Part shown: one piece after another, positions 52,300 to 60,489 of the stretch
Numbering within the stretch: position 1 is the first letter of the stretch
Layout of the letters: each line of letters starts with the position of its first letter
Assembly (NCBI RefSeq): GCF_001428105.1
Contig: NZ_LMSJ01000003.1
Coordinates: 145,502-209,501 of the forward strand
Source of the DNA: Paenibacillus sp. Soil766
GTDB lineage: Bacteria > Bacillota > Bacilli > Paenibacillales > NBRC-103111
DNA: 64,000 nt
Reading direction: 5' to 3'
Made by a program: the position numbers and the translations under genes
Notes under the pieces: generated by a model
The model's input: the letters and a program-made list of their open reading frames with translations, nothing else
Told to the model about the DNA's origin: nothing
Databases searched by the model: none

Positions 52300-52403
52300 A
52301 AGAAAGTATAAGTTTTCGGTTCCCGAAAATAGCTTTCTTATTGGCGATAAAACCTGCCTCTAAACGCGGTCGCTCATCTTCGAGTGGCTTCGATAGAGGT
52401 TTT
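52300..52403 (-). other. Extra stem-loops upstream of the riboswitch aptamer
   Basis: Two further hairpins lie 5' of the aptamer on the same strand: AAGAAAG..CTTTCTT with an inner TTTTCGG/CCGAAAA part (52,300-52,339), and AAAACCT-CTCTA/TAGAGGTTTT (52,349-52,403). They could be a leader structure or a terminator-like insulator; no protein is supported here. Confidence 0.5.
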
Positions 52404-52559
52404 CTCACAAAAAATCAACTTGTCGTAATGAATCTTACGCCGATCTCAACCGATTGTAAAACGTAGATTCGCCTTTAATTTATGCAGATTTGACTTTGGC
52501 AGTCAATGAAAGCGCATACATATAGTGAACACGTTGATTATCCTATACTTTGCTACTTC

Positions 52560-53390
52560 TTACGTGTTATACAACCGCCGATACTCCTGTGGTGTCAGTC
52601 CGGTATGCTCCCGGAATCGTGCAATAAAGTAGCTGCTCTGGGAAAATCCGATATGCTCTGCCACTTGCTTAATTGTCCATTCCGTAGACATAAGCAGCTG
52701 TTTGGCTACAACAAGACGGCATTCAAAGAGCCATTCTATCGGAGTCCGCCCCATCACTTCGTGAAACATCCGACTAAAATAATAGGTACTGAAGCCTGCC
52801 TGCTCGGCCATCTGAAGGAGGGTAAGCGGCTTCGTGCAGTGCGTACGAATATATTCCGCAACCTCTCTCATCCGTGCACGCTTATCTAGGATCGTTACTG
52901 TTCCATGCGTCTCCGCACGTAAAGCAAGCTCAGCCATCAATTCATAGAGCTTTACGGCCAATTGCACCTCGTTCCGATTATACGGAGATGCCAGTTCCAA
53001 TAAGCCCGCGATCAGTTGTTTGAGCTTGGGTACATCACCATACGTAAACAACCATACAGCTGAAGTTCCTTGATCGTTTAACAGTCTATCGAGCCCCTCT
53101 CCTGCAAGGTGTACCCAGAAAACTTGCCAAGGATCATTCGGATCGGTTCGATACTCCTGCTCAAGACCTGCCCCGTAATAGAAACCCTGTCCTGCTTCCA
53201 GACCGAATTCCTTCCCGTTCGCTTTGACATATCCCTTACCTCTTAACACAATATGTAAATTTGCTTGTTGTAACTGTCCCTTAGACCGCCACTCCTGATG
53301 TTCCGGGAAATCCTCGTATTGGCCAATCATATCCGGATACACCGTGTAGTGTTTGTACATAGGCTCTGGTAATACATAATGAATTCGCAT
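52560..53390 (-). CDS. AraC-family regulator, divergent from GH42
   Basis: 276 residues. N-terminal cupin-like domain (VHLAGEGL, HIVLRGKGYVKANGKEF) and a C-terminal AraC DNA-binding domain with two helix-turn-helix motifs (LTLLQMAEQAGFSTYYFSRMF; TIKQVAEHIGFSQSSYFIARF). ATG 53390 has GGAGGAC upstream at about 5-6 nt; the frame to 53,408 would put the start inside the ribosome site. Divergent from the beta-galactosidase gene across an AT-rich 140-bp spacer, so it very probably regulates it. Confidence 0.92.
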   Translation of the reverse strand: MRIHYVLPEPMYKHYTVYPDMIGQYEDFPEHQEWRSKGQLQQANLHIVLRGKGYVKANGKEFGLEAGQGFYYGAGLEQEYRTDPNDPWQVFWVHLAGEGLDRLLNDQGTSAVWLFTYGDVPKLKQLIAGLLELASPYNRNEVQLAVKLYELMAELALRAETHGTVTILDKRARMREVAEYIRTHCTKPLTLLQMAEQAGFSTYYFSRMFHEVMGRTPIEWLFECRLVVAKQLLMSTEWTIKQVAEHIGFSQSSYFIARFREHTGLTPQEYRRLYNT

Positions 53391-53531
53391 ATGTCCTCCA
53401 AAACGCAAGAATTTGATACATGGAGCAAAATGATGTTATATACATTATATTATAAAGAAATATAATGAGTACATAAAGTATTTTAACAACAAAAAATTAC
53501 TATATCCATAGAAATGGGGATGTTATTACTC

Positions 53532-55592
53532 ATGGAAAAGACGATTCCGGGAGAGAAATTTGATCTAGGCGTATGCTACTACCCTGAGCAGTGGCCAGAG
53601 GCTATGTGGGCGGATGATTATAGGAGAATGCGAGAAATCGGCTTTACCATCGTGCGGATGGGTGAGTTTGCATGGAATTTCTTTGAACCAGAAGAAGGGG
53701 TATTCACCTTTGATCTGTTCGACCGCGCGATTGATCTTGCTCACGAACATGGGCTGCAGGTTATTCTTGGTACGCCGACAGCAACACCACCCGCTTGGAT
53801 GACCTACAAATACCCCGAAATTCTAAATGCTACATTTGAGGGTGTGCAGTATCAGCACGGACTGAGACGTCACTACAATTACAGCAGCCCTATTTATCGC
53901 GACTATTGCGCGAAGATAACCGAGGCTATGGCTACTCATTATGCGAACCACCCAGGCGTAGTTGGCTGGCAGATTGACAATGAGCTTAACTGCGAAGTGA
54001 ACGTCTTCTATGCCGAAGCCGACCACAAAGCGTTTCGAACATGGGTGCAGGAGAAATACGGTTCCTTAGACGCATTGAATCAGGCATGGGGGACTGTCTT
54101 CTGGAACCAAAGCTACTCGGACTGGGAGCAAGTGCACCTGCCTCGACCTGCGCCTACCAAATCTGCGAATCCGCATCAAGCGCTGGATGAAAAACGCTTT
54201 ATTTCGGATAATACGATTTCATTTGCTCGTTTGCAGTCAGACATTTTGCGGCAGCTTGCACCAGCTCAATGGATTACAACGAACGGGATGTTCGGTCATC
54301 TGGATAGCCATGCCCTGACCGATGAGCTGCTCGACTTCTTTTCATATGACTCGTACCCGAACTTCACAACGATTTGGAACGATGCCGATCGCAGGGATCC
54401 GCTCATGGACCGCAGCTATTCCAACCAGCTCACTAAAATCCGCTCGATCTCCCCTACTTTTTGCGTGATGGAGCAACAATCCGGTCCTGGCGGTTGGGTG
54501 AATACAATGGGACAATCTGCCCCTAAACCAGGCCAAATGCGATTATGGACGTATCAATCTGTTGCTCACGGGGCCGATATGCTCTTGTATTTTAGATGGC
54601 GAACGGCTACGTTTGGTACCGAAATTTATTGGCATGGGATTAACGATTACCACAACCGTCCGAACCGCAGGGTGGCCGAAGCCACAACCATTAGCCGCGA
54701 GTTGGGAAAAATCGGGGAGCTTATTGCTGGATCTCGGTTCACAGCAGAAGTGGCTATTTTACATGATTATGACAATGAATGGGACGGAGAGTTCGACATT
54801 TGGCACGGGCCTCTGACGAAAGAAAGCGAGTACAGCTGGGGCAAAGCCCTGCAGTTCAGCCATATTCCATACAATTATTTGTATGTGCAAGAGAAGACTA
54901 CCCTGGGGGACCTATCTCGTTACAAAGTACTTATCTACCCTCATCCAGCTATCATGTCGGAGGAAACGGCGGAGCTGCTTAAGCAGTATGTAGCAGGGGG
55001 AGGCAAGCTGATCTTCGGAGCTCGCTCTGGTTATAAAGACCAACGCGGACATTGCCGTATGACGCCATTCCCAGGTCTCGTCGCAGAACTGTGCGGCATA
55101 ACCATGGAAGACTTTACGCTCGTCTTGAATGAAGCTACAACACCTCACATGCGCTGGATCGATGGCGGGGACGAAGCCAGTACGCCTGCCCGTCTGTTCA
55201 ACGACATTCTCCACCCAGAGAACGACAACGTACAGACGCTAGCCTTGTTTGACGGCGACTATTATGCCGGCAAACCGGCGCTTACCCGCAACCCCTATGG
55301 CAGCGGTGAAGCCTATTATTTCGGGGCAGCGTTCAGCCGCGAAATTGCGGATGGCTTGATCCGCCGCCTTGGACTTGCGCCTGCTACGACAGGCTGGGCG
55401 GAGCTGCCGCCTGAGGTGGAAGTTGCGATCCGAGTGAAACAGGATCGTCGCTTTGCCTTTATCCTGAACTACACCGGCAAACCAGTCAAAGCTAATCTGC
55501 TGCAGGAGCTGGAAGACTTGTTGGAAGGTGAACAAGTTAGTGTTGGGGAGCTGGAGATAGCTCCTTATGGTGTGAAGGTTTTTGCACTGTAA
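53532..55592 (+). CDS. Beta-galactosidase, GH42
   Basis: 686 residues. GH42 marks: LGVCYYPEQWPEAMWADDYR, TIVRMGEFAW, TPTATPPAWMTYKYPEIL, RHYNYSSPIYRDYC, acid/base Glu in GWQIDNELNC, nucleophile Glu in CVMEQQSGPGGW, then a trimerisation domain and a beta C-terminal domain (each quoted in part). The enzyme releases galactose from beta-galactosides. Start is ATG 53532 with GGGG about 12 nt upstream; ATG 53514 and 53520 are less likely. No signal peptide, so cytoplasmic. The neighbouring solute-binding gene is only a remnant, so the transporter must be elsewhere. Confidence 0.93.
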   Translation: MEKTIPGEKFDLGVCYYPEQWPEAMWADDYRRMREIGFTIVRMGEFAWNFFEPEEGVFTFDLFDRAIDLAHEHGLQVILGTPTATPPAWMTYKYPEILNATFEGVQYQHGLRRHYNYSSPIYRDYCAKITEAMATHYANHPGVVGWQIDNELNCEVNVFYAEADHKAFRTWVQEKYGSLDALNQAWGTVFWNQSYSDWEQVHLPRPAPTKSANPHQALDEKRFISDNTISFARLQSDILRQLAPAQWITTNGMFGHLDSHALTDELLDFFSYDSYPNFTTIWNDADRRDPLMDRSYSNQLTKIRSISPTFCVMEQQSGPGGWVNTMGQSAPKPGQMRLWTYQSVAHGADMLLYFRWRTATFGTEIYWHGINDYHNRPNRRVAEATTISRELGKIGELIAGSRFTAEVAILHDYDNEWDGEFDIWHGPLTKESEYSWGKALQFSHIPYNYLYVQEKTTLGDLSRYKVLIYPHPAIMSEETAELLKQYVAGGGKLIFGARSGYKDQRGHCRMTPFPGLVAELCGITMEDFTLVLNEATTPHMRWIDGGDEASTPARLFNDILHPENDNVQTLALFDGDYYAGKPALTRNPYGSGEAYYFGAAFSREIADGLIRRLGLAPATTGWAELPPEVEVAIRVKQDRRFAFILNYTGKPVKANLLQELEDLLEGEQVSVGELEIAPYGVKVFAL

Positions 55593-56182
55593 TGAGTACT
55601 ACGAATGCTGAGATCAGACGGCATTGATGCGTAAGTGCAGGATATCTCTCTTGTTTTCGGAATTTGGTTGCGAAGTAGATCCTCCCAAGTGGCCGGAACT
55701 TTAGCGCCTGCGGCTTGGAACAACTCTGTATTGATATAAAGGTTCGCCGTTGCGATATTGGTCGGAAGCCCGTAGAGCTTACTATCGAACGTGAAATTGT
55801 CTGTCGTACCTGCGACTAGCTTGTCGATGGTTCCATCTTTGGCAAGATCCTGCAACGGTAAAATGCGGCCCCCTGCGACGAACGGCTGTGCGAAGCCTCC
55901 GCCCCATGAGAAGAAAATATCTGGCAATTCATTGGCGGCTGAAGCTGTTTTAATTTTCGTTTTATAAGCTTCTCCACCAATTCCCGTATGTTCGATTTCT
56001 ACATTAGGAAACTTGGCTTTCGTCGCATCCAACACTTTGTAGAAGCCGATGAATCCGCCGTCTTTGGAGTTAGGGTCAGAGAACTGTGACCACATGGAGA
56101 TCTTCATTTTCTCGGCTGCAGCCGTCTTAGGTGATTGGGAATCTGCTGGCTGCCCGCTATTTATAAACCGCTTACATGTCAT
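55565..56182 (-). pseudogene. Remnant of a sugar ABC solute-binding protein gene
   Basis: A 205-residue frame. Residues about 9-170 are solute-binding protein (SGQPADSQSPKTAAAEKMKISMW, DIFFSWGGGFAQPFV, LPTNIATANLYINTELFQAAGAKVPATWEDLL; quoted in part), but there is no signal peptide or lipobox before them and the C-terminal half is gone; after WEDLL (near 55,673) the sequence (RNQIPKTREISC) does not continue the family. The 5' end fuses ATGACATGTAAGCGG-type, cre-like sequence directly to the mature part, as if a deletion removed the signal region. A cre-like TGTAAACGCTTAAC lies at 56,363. The 3' end overlaps the GH42 stop. It is very likely non-functional. Confidence 0.75.
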
Positions 56183-56362
56183 ATCATACGATTTTAGGAG
56201 CTGTCGAAGAATGTAATTGCTTTACTAAAAGATAGAATCTTTTTACTACATGGAAACATAAATTCATTCTCCCGTAAATCTTTTGTCAGAAGTAAAAATA
56301 TTCCATGATTCAGTAAAACTACTACATGTTTCAAGCTAAAGGTGTAGCGTTTCATATTTGTT

Positions 56363-56376
56363 TGTAAACGCTTAAC
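56363..56376. promoter_or_regulatory. cre-like box upstream of the solute-binding remnant
   Basis: TGTAAACGCTTAAC matches the CcpA consensus at 12 of 14 positions. It may be the control site of a sugar operon that was lost. The rest of 56,183-56,480 shows no gene I can support. Confidence 0.4.
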
Positions 56377-56481
56377 ATAACATGAGGAGGGATGGAATGA
56401 ACATGTAGCGTAAGCAATATGGTTGACATGGGTTCTATTACACTTACTATTAGGAAGTCTTCCTTGCATGAAAAAAAATGA

Positions 56482-56514
56482 AAGAAGCACATTCGGAAGA
56501 CGAATGTGCTTCTT
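56482..56514 (-). terminator. Terminator of the VOC gene
   Basis: AAGAAGCACATTCG/CGAATGTGCTTCTT stem with a 5-nt loop, minus-strand T-run TTTCATTTTTTTT. Confidence 0.85.
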
Positions 56515-56562
56515 GGGTTTATAGCGGATAATCAAGCAACTCCGCATCACGGATTCAGAGCA

Positions 56563-56934
56563 TTACGTTCGATAATAGGACAACACCCAGCACACGCCGT
56601 TTCGATCCGTAACGATGGCAAGCAGTCCGTTGAAAGGTGCTTCATACATGTCCACGTTAATAGAACCACTAGCCGCAAGCTCACTGTAAATGGTTCGGTA
56701 CGCTTCCTCTCTCTCGATGGTTACGAACACCCTCACGTAATCGCCTTTCAGTGCTGGCTTTGCCGCTAGCGTGTCAGCAAACTTAAGGATGGCCCCCTCG
56801 ACATGTAGGTCGGCATTAAGCACTTCTTCCCCTTGCTTGCGCAATATCGTGATCTCGCCACCAAAAATGCCCTGATAGTACTTGATCTCATCCTTGCAGT
56901 TATCCACCACGATAAAAGGAATAGCTTTCATCAT
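56563..56934 (-). CDS. VOC-fold (glyoxalase/PhnB-like) protein
   Basis: 123 residues with two beta-alpha-beta-beta-beta modules: AIPFIVVDNCKDEIKYYQGIFGGEI and a second ending APFNGLLAIVTDRNGVCWVL. Members include the 3-demethylubiquinone/PhnB-like group and resistance proteins that bind small ligands. GAGGAGG lies 5-6 nt before ATG 56934. It follows the MarR gene by 26 nt, so MarR probably controls it as part of a stress or detoxification operon. Confidence 0.85.
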   Translation of the reverse strand: MMKAIPFIVVDNCKDEIKYYQGIFGGEITILRKQGEEVLNADLHVEGAILKFADTLAAKPALKGDYVRVFVTIEREEAYRTIYSELAASGSINVDMYEAPFNGLLAIVTDRNGVCWVLSYYRT

Positions 56935-56960
56935 ATACATCCTCCTCACAGTTGTTTGCT

Positions 56961-57401
56961 CTATTCAGATCCACCCTGCTCCTGATCGGTCAGATTGTGA
57001 AGCACAATTTTCAGGAGGCTTAGCATCCGGTCATACTCCTCATCAGGAATGCCCCTTCTAGTTTTATTTTTTACACGTGCCAGCGCTTCCTGTACCTTGG
57101 GTACTACCTCATGCCCCGCTTCCGTCAAAAATAACAACTGATAGCGGTTGTCGGAGGTATCGACTTCCCTTCGTACATAACCTTCCACTTCAAGCTTAGA
57201 AATAGCTTTCGCGGTAGTCGTCTTATCAATGAGCAGCTTCTCGCTCAGTGCTTTCTGAGTAATGGGCTGCCCAAACGCGATCGCCATGAGAAAAATATAT
57301 TGCCCGCTTCCGATTCGATATGGCGCCAACTCGGCTGAGATCGCTATCTGCATATGGCGGTAAATGGCCGAAATATACTGACCGTGTGATTCTGTTGGCA
57401 T
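56961..57401 (-). CDS. MarR-family transcriptional regulator
   Basis: 146 residues. Winged-helix domain with TQKALSEKLLIDKTTTAKAISKLEVEGYVRREVDTSDNRYQLLFLTEAG (about 50-100; cited by its ends), flanked by dimer helices. I take ATG 57401 as the start, since transcription predicted from TTGCAA-N17-TAAGAT would begin near 57,471, right at the longer frame's ATG (57,479) or inside it. A short ribosome site (GAGGAAG) lies 4-5 nt upstream. Two nearly identical 20-bp direct repeats flank that promoter and are the likely autoregulatory sites. Confidence 0.88.
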   Translation of the reverse strand: MPTESHGQYISAIYRHMQIAISAELAPYRIGSGQYIFLMAIAFGQPITQKALSEKLLIDKTTTAKAISKLEVEGYVRREVDTSDNRYQLLFLTEAGHEVVPKVQEALARVKNKTRRGIPDEEYDRMLSLLKIVLHNLTDQEQGGSE

Positions 57402-57452
57402 TTCTTCCTCATTGTTGCTCCATAGTTGACTCAGTTTACCTTCCCCCTCTAG

Positions 57453-57509
57453 ATAGGATGCTATTGCAACTAATTTCATCTTATGATAAATAGGATGTTA
57501 TTGCAACTA
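57453..57509 (-). promoter_or_regulatory. MarR promoter with duplicated 20-bp operator
   Basis: ATAGGATGCTATTGCAACTA at 57,453 and ATAGGATGTTATTGCAACTA at 57,490 differ at one base. On the minus strand TTGCAA (57,506-57,501) is the -35 and TAAGAT (57,483-57,478) the -10, with 17 bp between. One copy covers the -35, the other the transcription start, so a bound repressor would block initiation. Confidence 0.75.
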
Positions 57510-57570
57510 TTAATTCTTCAAGAATGCTCCTGCACTTTTGTACCCTACATACGTCCAGATAGACAGCACA

Positions 57571-57601
57571 AATCCCCCAAGAATTAAGCTTGGGGGGGAT
57601 T
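57571..57601 (-). terminator. Terminator of the ROK gene
   Basis: AATCCCCCAAG/CTTGGGGGGATT stem with a 7-nt loop, 20 nt after the ROK stop at 57,621. Confidence 0.75.
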
Positions 57602-57620
57602 ATTAGTATGCATGCCAACA

Positions 57621-58511
57621 TTACTGATGATTACGTTTCGCTTCTACACCAAGAGCAAGAGATCCTCTCAAGCCTGAGTTCGTTCCTAACCCTGGAGGCA
57701 CAATGTAGTTATGTATGTCCTCTAACAAGGATTCCGTTCGAATATAACCATTCAATATCTTCTGAACATGGGTATGAATCAATGGAAATAGATGTGCTTG
57801 CTGCATCACGCCGCCACCTAGAATAATCTTCTTCGGTGACATCATCAATATCGTTGAACTAATGGATTGAGCTAGGTAGTAAGCTTCTAAATCCCAAGCT
57901 GGATGGTCTACGGGCAAATCACTGCCCTTCACTCCCCAGCGTTGTTCGATGGCTGGCCCCGCGGCCATTCCCTCTAGGCAATCACCATGATAGGGGCATG
58001 TCCCCTGAAAGCTATCACCCGAACTAGGTCTGATCATGACATGGCCACCTTCAGGATGAACAAGACCATGGACCAAGCGGCCCTCCATATATACGCCTAC
58101 GCCAATCCCAGTACCGACCGTATAGTAGACACAACTATCAAGCCCTTGTGCCGCTCCCCATTTGGCTTCTCCGAAAGCGGCAGCATTGACATCCGTGTCC
58201 CAGCCGTAAGGAACATCGAAGGATTGTCTCAGTTTCCCCAATACATCGTAATTGCCCCATCCTGGCTTCGGAGTTGTTGTGATATAGCCATATAAGGGGC
58301 TGCTTGGATCGACATTTATAGGTCCAAATGATCCGATGCCAATCGCTGCCACATTTTTATCTGCAAAATAGTCAATTACCTTCTGCATTGTCTGCTCGGG
58401 ATGTTCCGTTGGAAAACTAATCCGATCCTCAATGATACCTTCTTCATTTCCGATCCCACAAACGAATTTGGTTCCTCCCGCTTCAATAGCTCCATAACGC
58501 ACGTTATTCAT
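57621..58511 (-). CDS. ROK-family fructokinase
   Basis: 296 residues. ATP loop AIEAGGTKFVCGIG, ROK signature region CVYYTVGTGIGVGVYMEGRLVHG, zinc-site residues in HPEGGHVMIRP..CPYHGDCLEGMAAGPAI, and the C-terminal IILGGGV. Bacterial ROK fructokinases with this His/Cys set phosphorylate fructose (sometimes mannose) with ATP. GGAGGAATG precedes ATG 58511. It stands alone; a CTTAACA/TGTTAAG palindrome lies 56-78 bp upstream. It could feed mannose or fructose released by the nearby enzymes into glycolysis. Confidence 0.92.
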   Translation of the reverse strand: MNNVRYGAIEAGGTKFVCGIGNEEGIIEDRISFPTEHPEQTMQKVIDYFADKNVAAIGIGSFGPINVDPSSPLYGYITTTPKPGWGNYDVLGKLRQSFDVPYGWDTDVNAAAFGEAKWGAAQGLDSCVYYTVGTGIGVGVYMEGRLVHGLVHPEGGHVMIRPSSGDSFQGTCPYHGDCLEGMAAGPAIEQRWGVKGSDLPVDHPAWDLEAYYLAQSISSTILMMSPKKIILGGGVMQQAHLFPLIHTHVQKILNGYIRTESLLEDIHNYIVPPGLGTNSGLRGSLALGVEAKRNHQ

Positions 58512-58590
58512 TCCTCCTACATTGTTTCTATGTAATCGATTTTACCACAAATTACACAATGTTTGTCTTAACAAGTTAACCCTGTTAAGT

Positions 58591-58631
58591 AAAAGAAAGA
58601 GCTCTTAGATAGCCTAAGAGCTCTTTCTTTT
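58591..58631 (-). terminator. Terminator of the TerB-like gene
   Basis: AAAAGAAAGAGCTCTTAG/CTAAGAGCTCTTTCTTTT, an 18-bp stem with a 5-nt loop, running into T-rich sequence. Confidence 0.9.
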
Positions 58632-58634
58632 TAC

Positions 58635-59084
58635 TTATAAGCTGAATTCGCTAGGATTTAATCCAAGCGATTTGCAAATGTCACGAACCGCGGCTTTCTC
58701 TTTATCATCGAAGTCACCATCTGCAGCTCCGATTGCACTACATACACCAACAATGACCCGCCCAATCTCAGGCTTATTATTAAATTTGGCAATTGACTTA
58801 AGCGCTTCTTGTTTGCCAATCATGGCATCAAACTCAAGGTTGCCAACATAGTGATTAAAGCGAGCAATAACATCGCTCATATCAAAAACTTTTAGTTCTT
58901 CACTCCGGCTCATGTATCCAGCCATTTTTTGCTTTTCATTAGAATCGATGGTTCCGTCAGCTGCAGCTACAATCGTACATCCGGCAACTACGGCATCCAT
59001 AAAGTCTTTATTCTTGAATTTTTTGACCTGTTCAGTCAAGCCTTGTTTCGAATTTTGCAACCACGATTTGAATCCTATACTCAT
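58635..59084 (-). CDS. TerB-family protein (tellurite-resistance domain)
   Basis: 149 residues. Two repeated acidic-loop segments AAADGTIDSNEKQKMAGYM and IGAADGDFDDKEKAAVRDICKSL, each preceded by VVAGCTIV or VIVGVCSA, form the all-helical TerB fold with metal-binding-like acidic clusters. TerB domains are linked to tellurite resistance and membrane stress, but a lone TerB protein has no defined role. GGAGG lies 8 nt before ATG 59084. Confidence 0.9.
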   Translation of the reverse strand: MSIGFKSWLQNSKQGLTEQVKKFKNKDFMDAVVAGCTIVAAADGTIDSNEKQKMAGYMSRSEELKVFDMSDVIARFNHYVGNLEFDAMIGKQEALKSIAKFNNKPEIGRVIVGVCSAIGAADGDFDDKEKAAVRDICKSLGLNPSEFSL

Positions 59085-59307
59085 AGGGGAAACCTCCATT
59101 ATTTTAATTTAAATGCTACCTATATTCTAGATACAATTTATAACTTTAGCAAATTTTGTAGAAAACTATCGAGCGATCTTTATAACAATGTTTGTTTGGG
59201 GACAAACAAATTCTTGGACGACTGCAACCTATTCCTTCCAACCACCGTCTGATGGATTGTCAACATGATTGACGCTACATTTCAAATATCGGAAGGAGAT
59301 TTATCAG

Positions 59308-60393
59308 ATGAAGAAAAAATTAACTGTCATATTAAGTTTGGTTGGGATCCTCGGCACAACAGCTGCAGTCGGAGCTGAGGATTTCGTAGAAAAGGTTACA
59401 GGTTACTTGCAAAAGGATGTAAAAATCGTTGTTAACGGACAAGACAGCAAGCTAACGCCTGTCTATATTGATGGCAAAGCCTACCTACCCGTACGTGACG
59501 CTGCTACTCAGCTTGGCTATACGGTAAATTACGATGAAGCGAATAAAGAGATCGAGCTGGACGAAGCCGAAGAAGCTGCCCTGATGCCTGCATCCGGTGT
59601 GATCGTAAGCGTACAGACGAAGGACGACGGTAATACCCGCATCGAGCTGCTCGGCAGCACTTGGGTCATTTTAACCGTAGACAAATCAACTACGATTAAG
59701 AGCCTTGACGGCAAAACGCTAACTGCAGCTGATCTTAAAGCTGGCACTCAAATTGATGCCGAGTTCGGACCAGCCATGTTGATGAGCTTTCCAGGTCAAG
59801 CACAAGCTGTCAACATTCATGTTCACGCGGACCGTTTAGTTAAAGAAGATACAATTAAAGAAGTGAAACATACGGATGATGGCTGGCAAGTTCAAGTAGA
59901 CAATTTGGTACTTAATGGCGGTAAGGAAACTCGTGTCCTGACGTCACAAGGTGAATCCGTGAAATGGGAAGACCTGAAAGCTGGTACGAAAGTAAAAGCC
60001 TACTATGGTCCAATTGAAACGAAAAGCCTGCCTCCACAAAGCCCTGTGTACCTTCTCGTTGTTCAGACTCAATCGCCTGTAGTCGGCACGCCGAAAATGT
60101 CCCCAGAGGCAGCACAGGAATATCGTAACTTGGCATGGGCGCAAGTGAAAGAGCAAGCGTCCCATATTACAACGAAGCAAGATGAGGCAGTCGTTCAAAT
60201 CGTTTCCTCTACCGAGGTTGGTGTAATGGCTTCTACAGACGAGCAGAAGAAATTGCTTGCAGACGTTCAAGCTGCGCAAGGCAATGTCATAACGGTTACT
60301 TACAACACAGACCAGGATGCGCTCCTTGGACCTTTGACGGCAGTGTTCGATTTCAACACCAAAGCTTTTATCGGCTTCAACATTAGAAAATAA
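59308..60393 (+). CDS. Secreted copper-amine-oxidase-N stalk domain protein
   Basis: 361 residues. A signal peptide (KKLTVILSLVGILGTTAAVGA), then a stalk domain at about 30-95 (VKIVVNGQDSKLTPVYIDGKAYLPVRDAATQLG; cited by its ends), then two related beta-rich segments (about 95-180 and 190-270; VSVQTKDDGNTRIELLG versus EVKHTDDGWQVQVDNL; TAADLKAGTQI versus KWEDLKAGTKV) and a C-terminal part with few landmarks. The duplicated AGT-K/Q-I/V motif suggests an internal repeat. Secreted, no catalytic motif seen. AAGGAG lies 9 nt before ATG 59308. Confidence 0.85.
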   Translation: MKKKLTVILSLVGILGTTAAVGAEDFVEKVTGYLQKDVKIVVNGQDSKLTPVYIDGKAYLPVRDAATQLGYTVNYDEANKEIELDEAEEAALMPASGVIVSVQTKDDGNTRIELLGSTWVILTVDKSTTIKSLDGKTLTAADLKAGTQIDAEFGPAMLMSFPGQAQAVNIHVHADRLVKEDTIKEVKHTDDGWQVQVDNLVLNGGKETRVLTSQGESVKWEDLKAGTKVKAYYGPIETKSLPPQSPVYLLVVQTQSPVVGTPKMSPEAAQEYRNLAWAQVKEQASHITTKQDEAVVQIVSSTEVGVMASTDEQKKLLADVQAAQGNVITVTYNTDQDALLGPLTAVFDFNTKAFIGFNIRK

Positions 60394-60396
60394 AAC

Positions 60397-60437
60397 AAAG
60401 CCATGACATTCACTCGATTGAATATCATGGCTTTTTT
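60397..60437 (+). terminator. Terminator of the stalk-domain gene
   Basis: AAAGCCATGACATTC/GAATATCATGGCTTT (one mismatch), then TTTT, between convergent genes. Confidence 0.85.
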
Positions 60438-60489
60438 ATGTAAACTGCGAACGTTCTCATTTCGGTTATCTGTTATCGCGAATGATCCC

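Noticed and set aside
52211..52408. 65-residue minus-strand ORF
   Set aside because: It overlaps the c-di-AMP riboswitch aptamer and the hairpins before it; the conserved bases are explained by RNA structure, not by protein.
56194..56550. 118-residue minus-strand ORF
   Set aside because: It covers the VOC terminator and a promoter-like AT-rich region; no recognisable domain or ribosome site.
57402..57479. N-terminal extension of MarR to ATG 57479
   Set aside because: The predicted promoter (-35 at 57,506, -10 at 57,483) would start transcription near 57,471, and the extension spans an operator repeat.
57590..57826. 78-residue plus-strand ORF
   Set aside because: Antisense to the ROK fructokinase 3' end and running out of its terminator.
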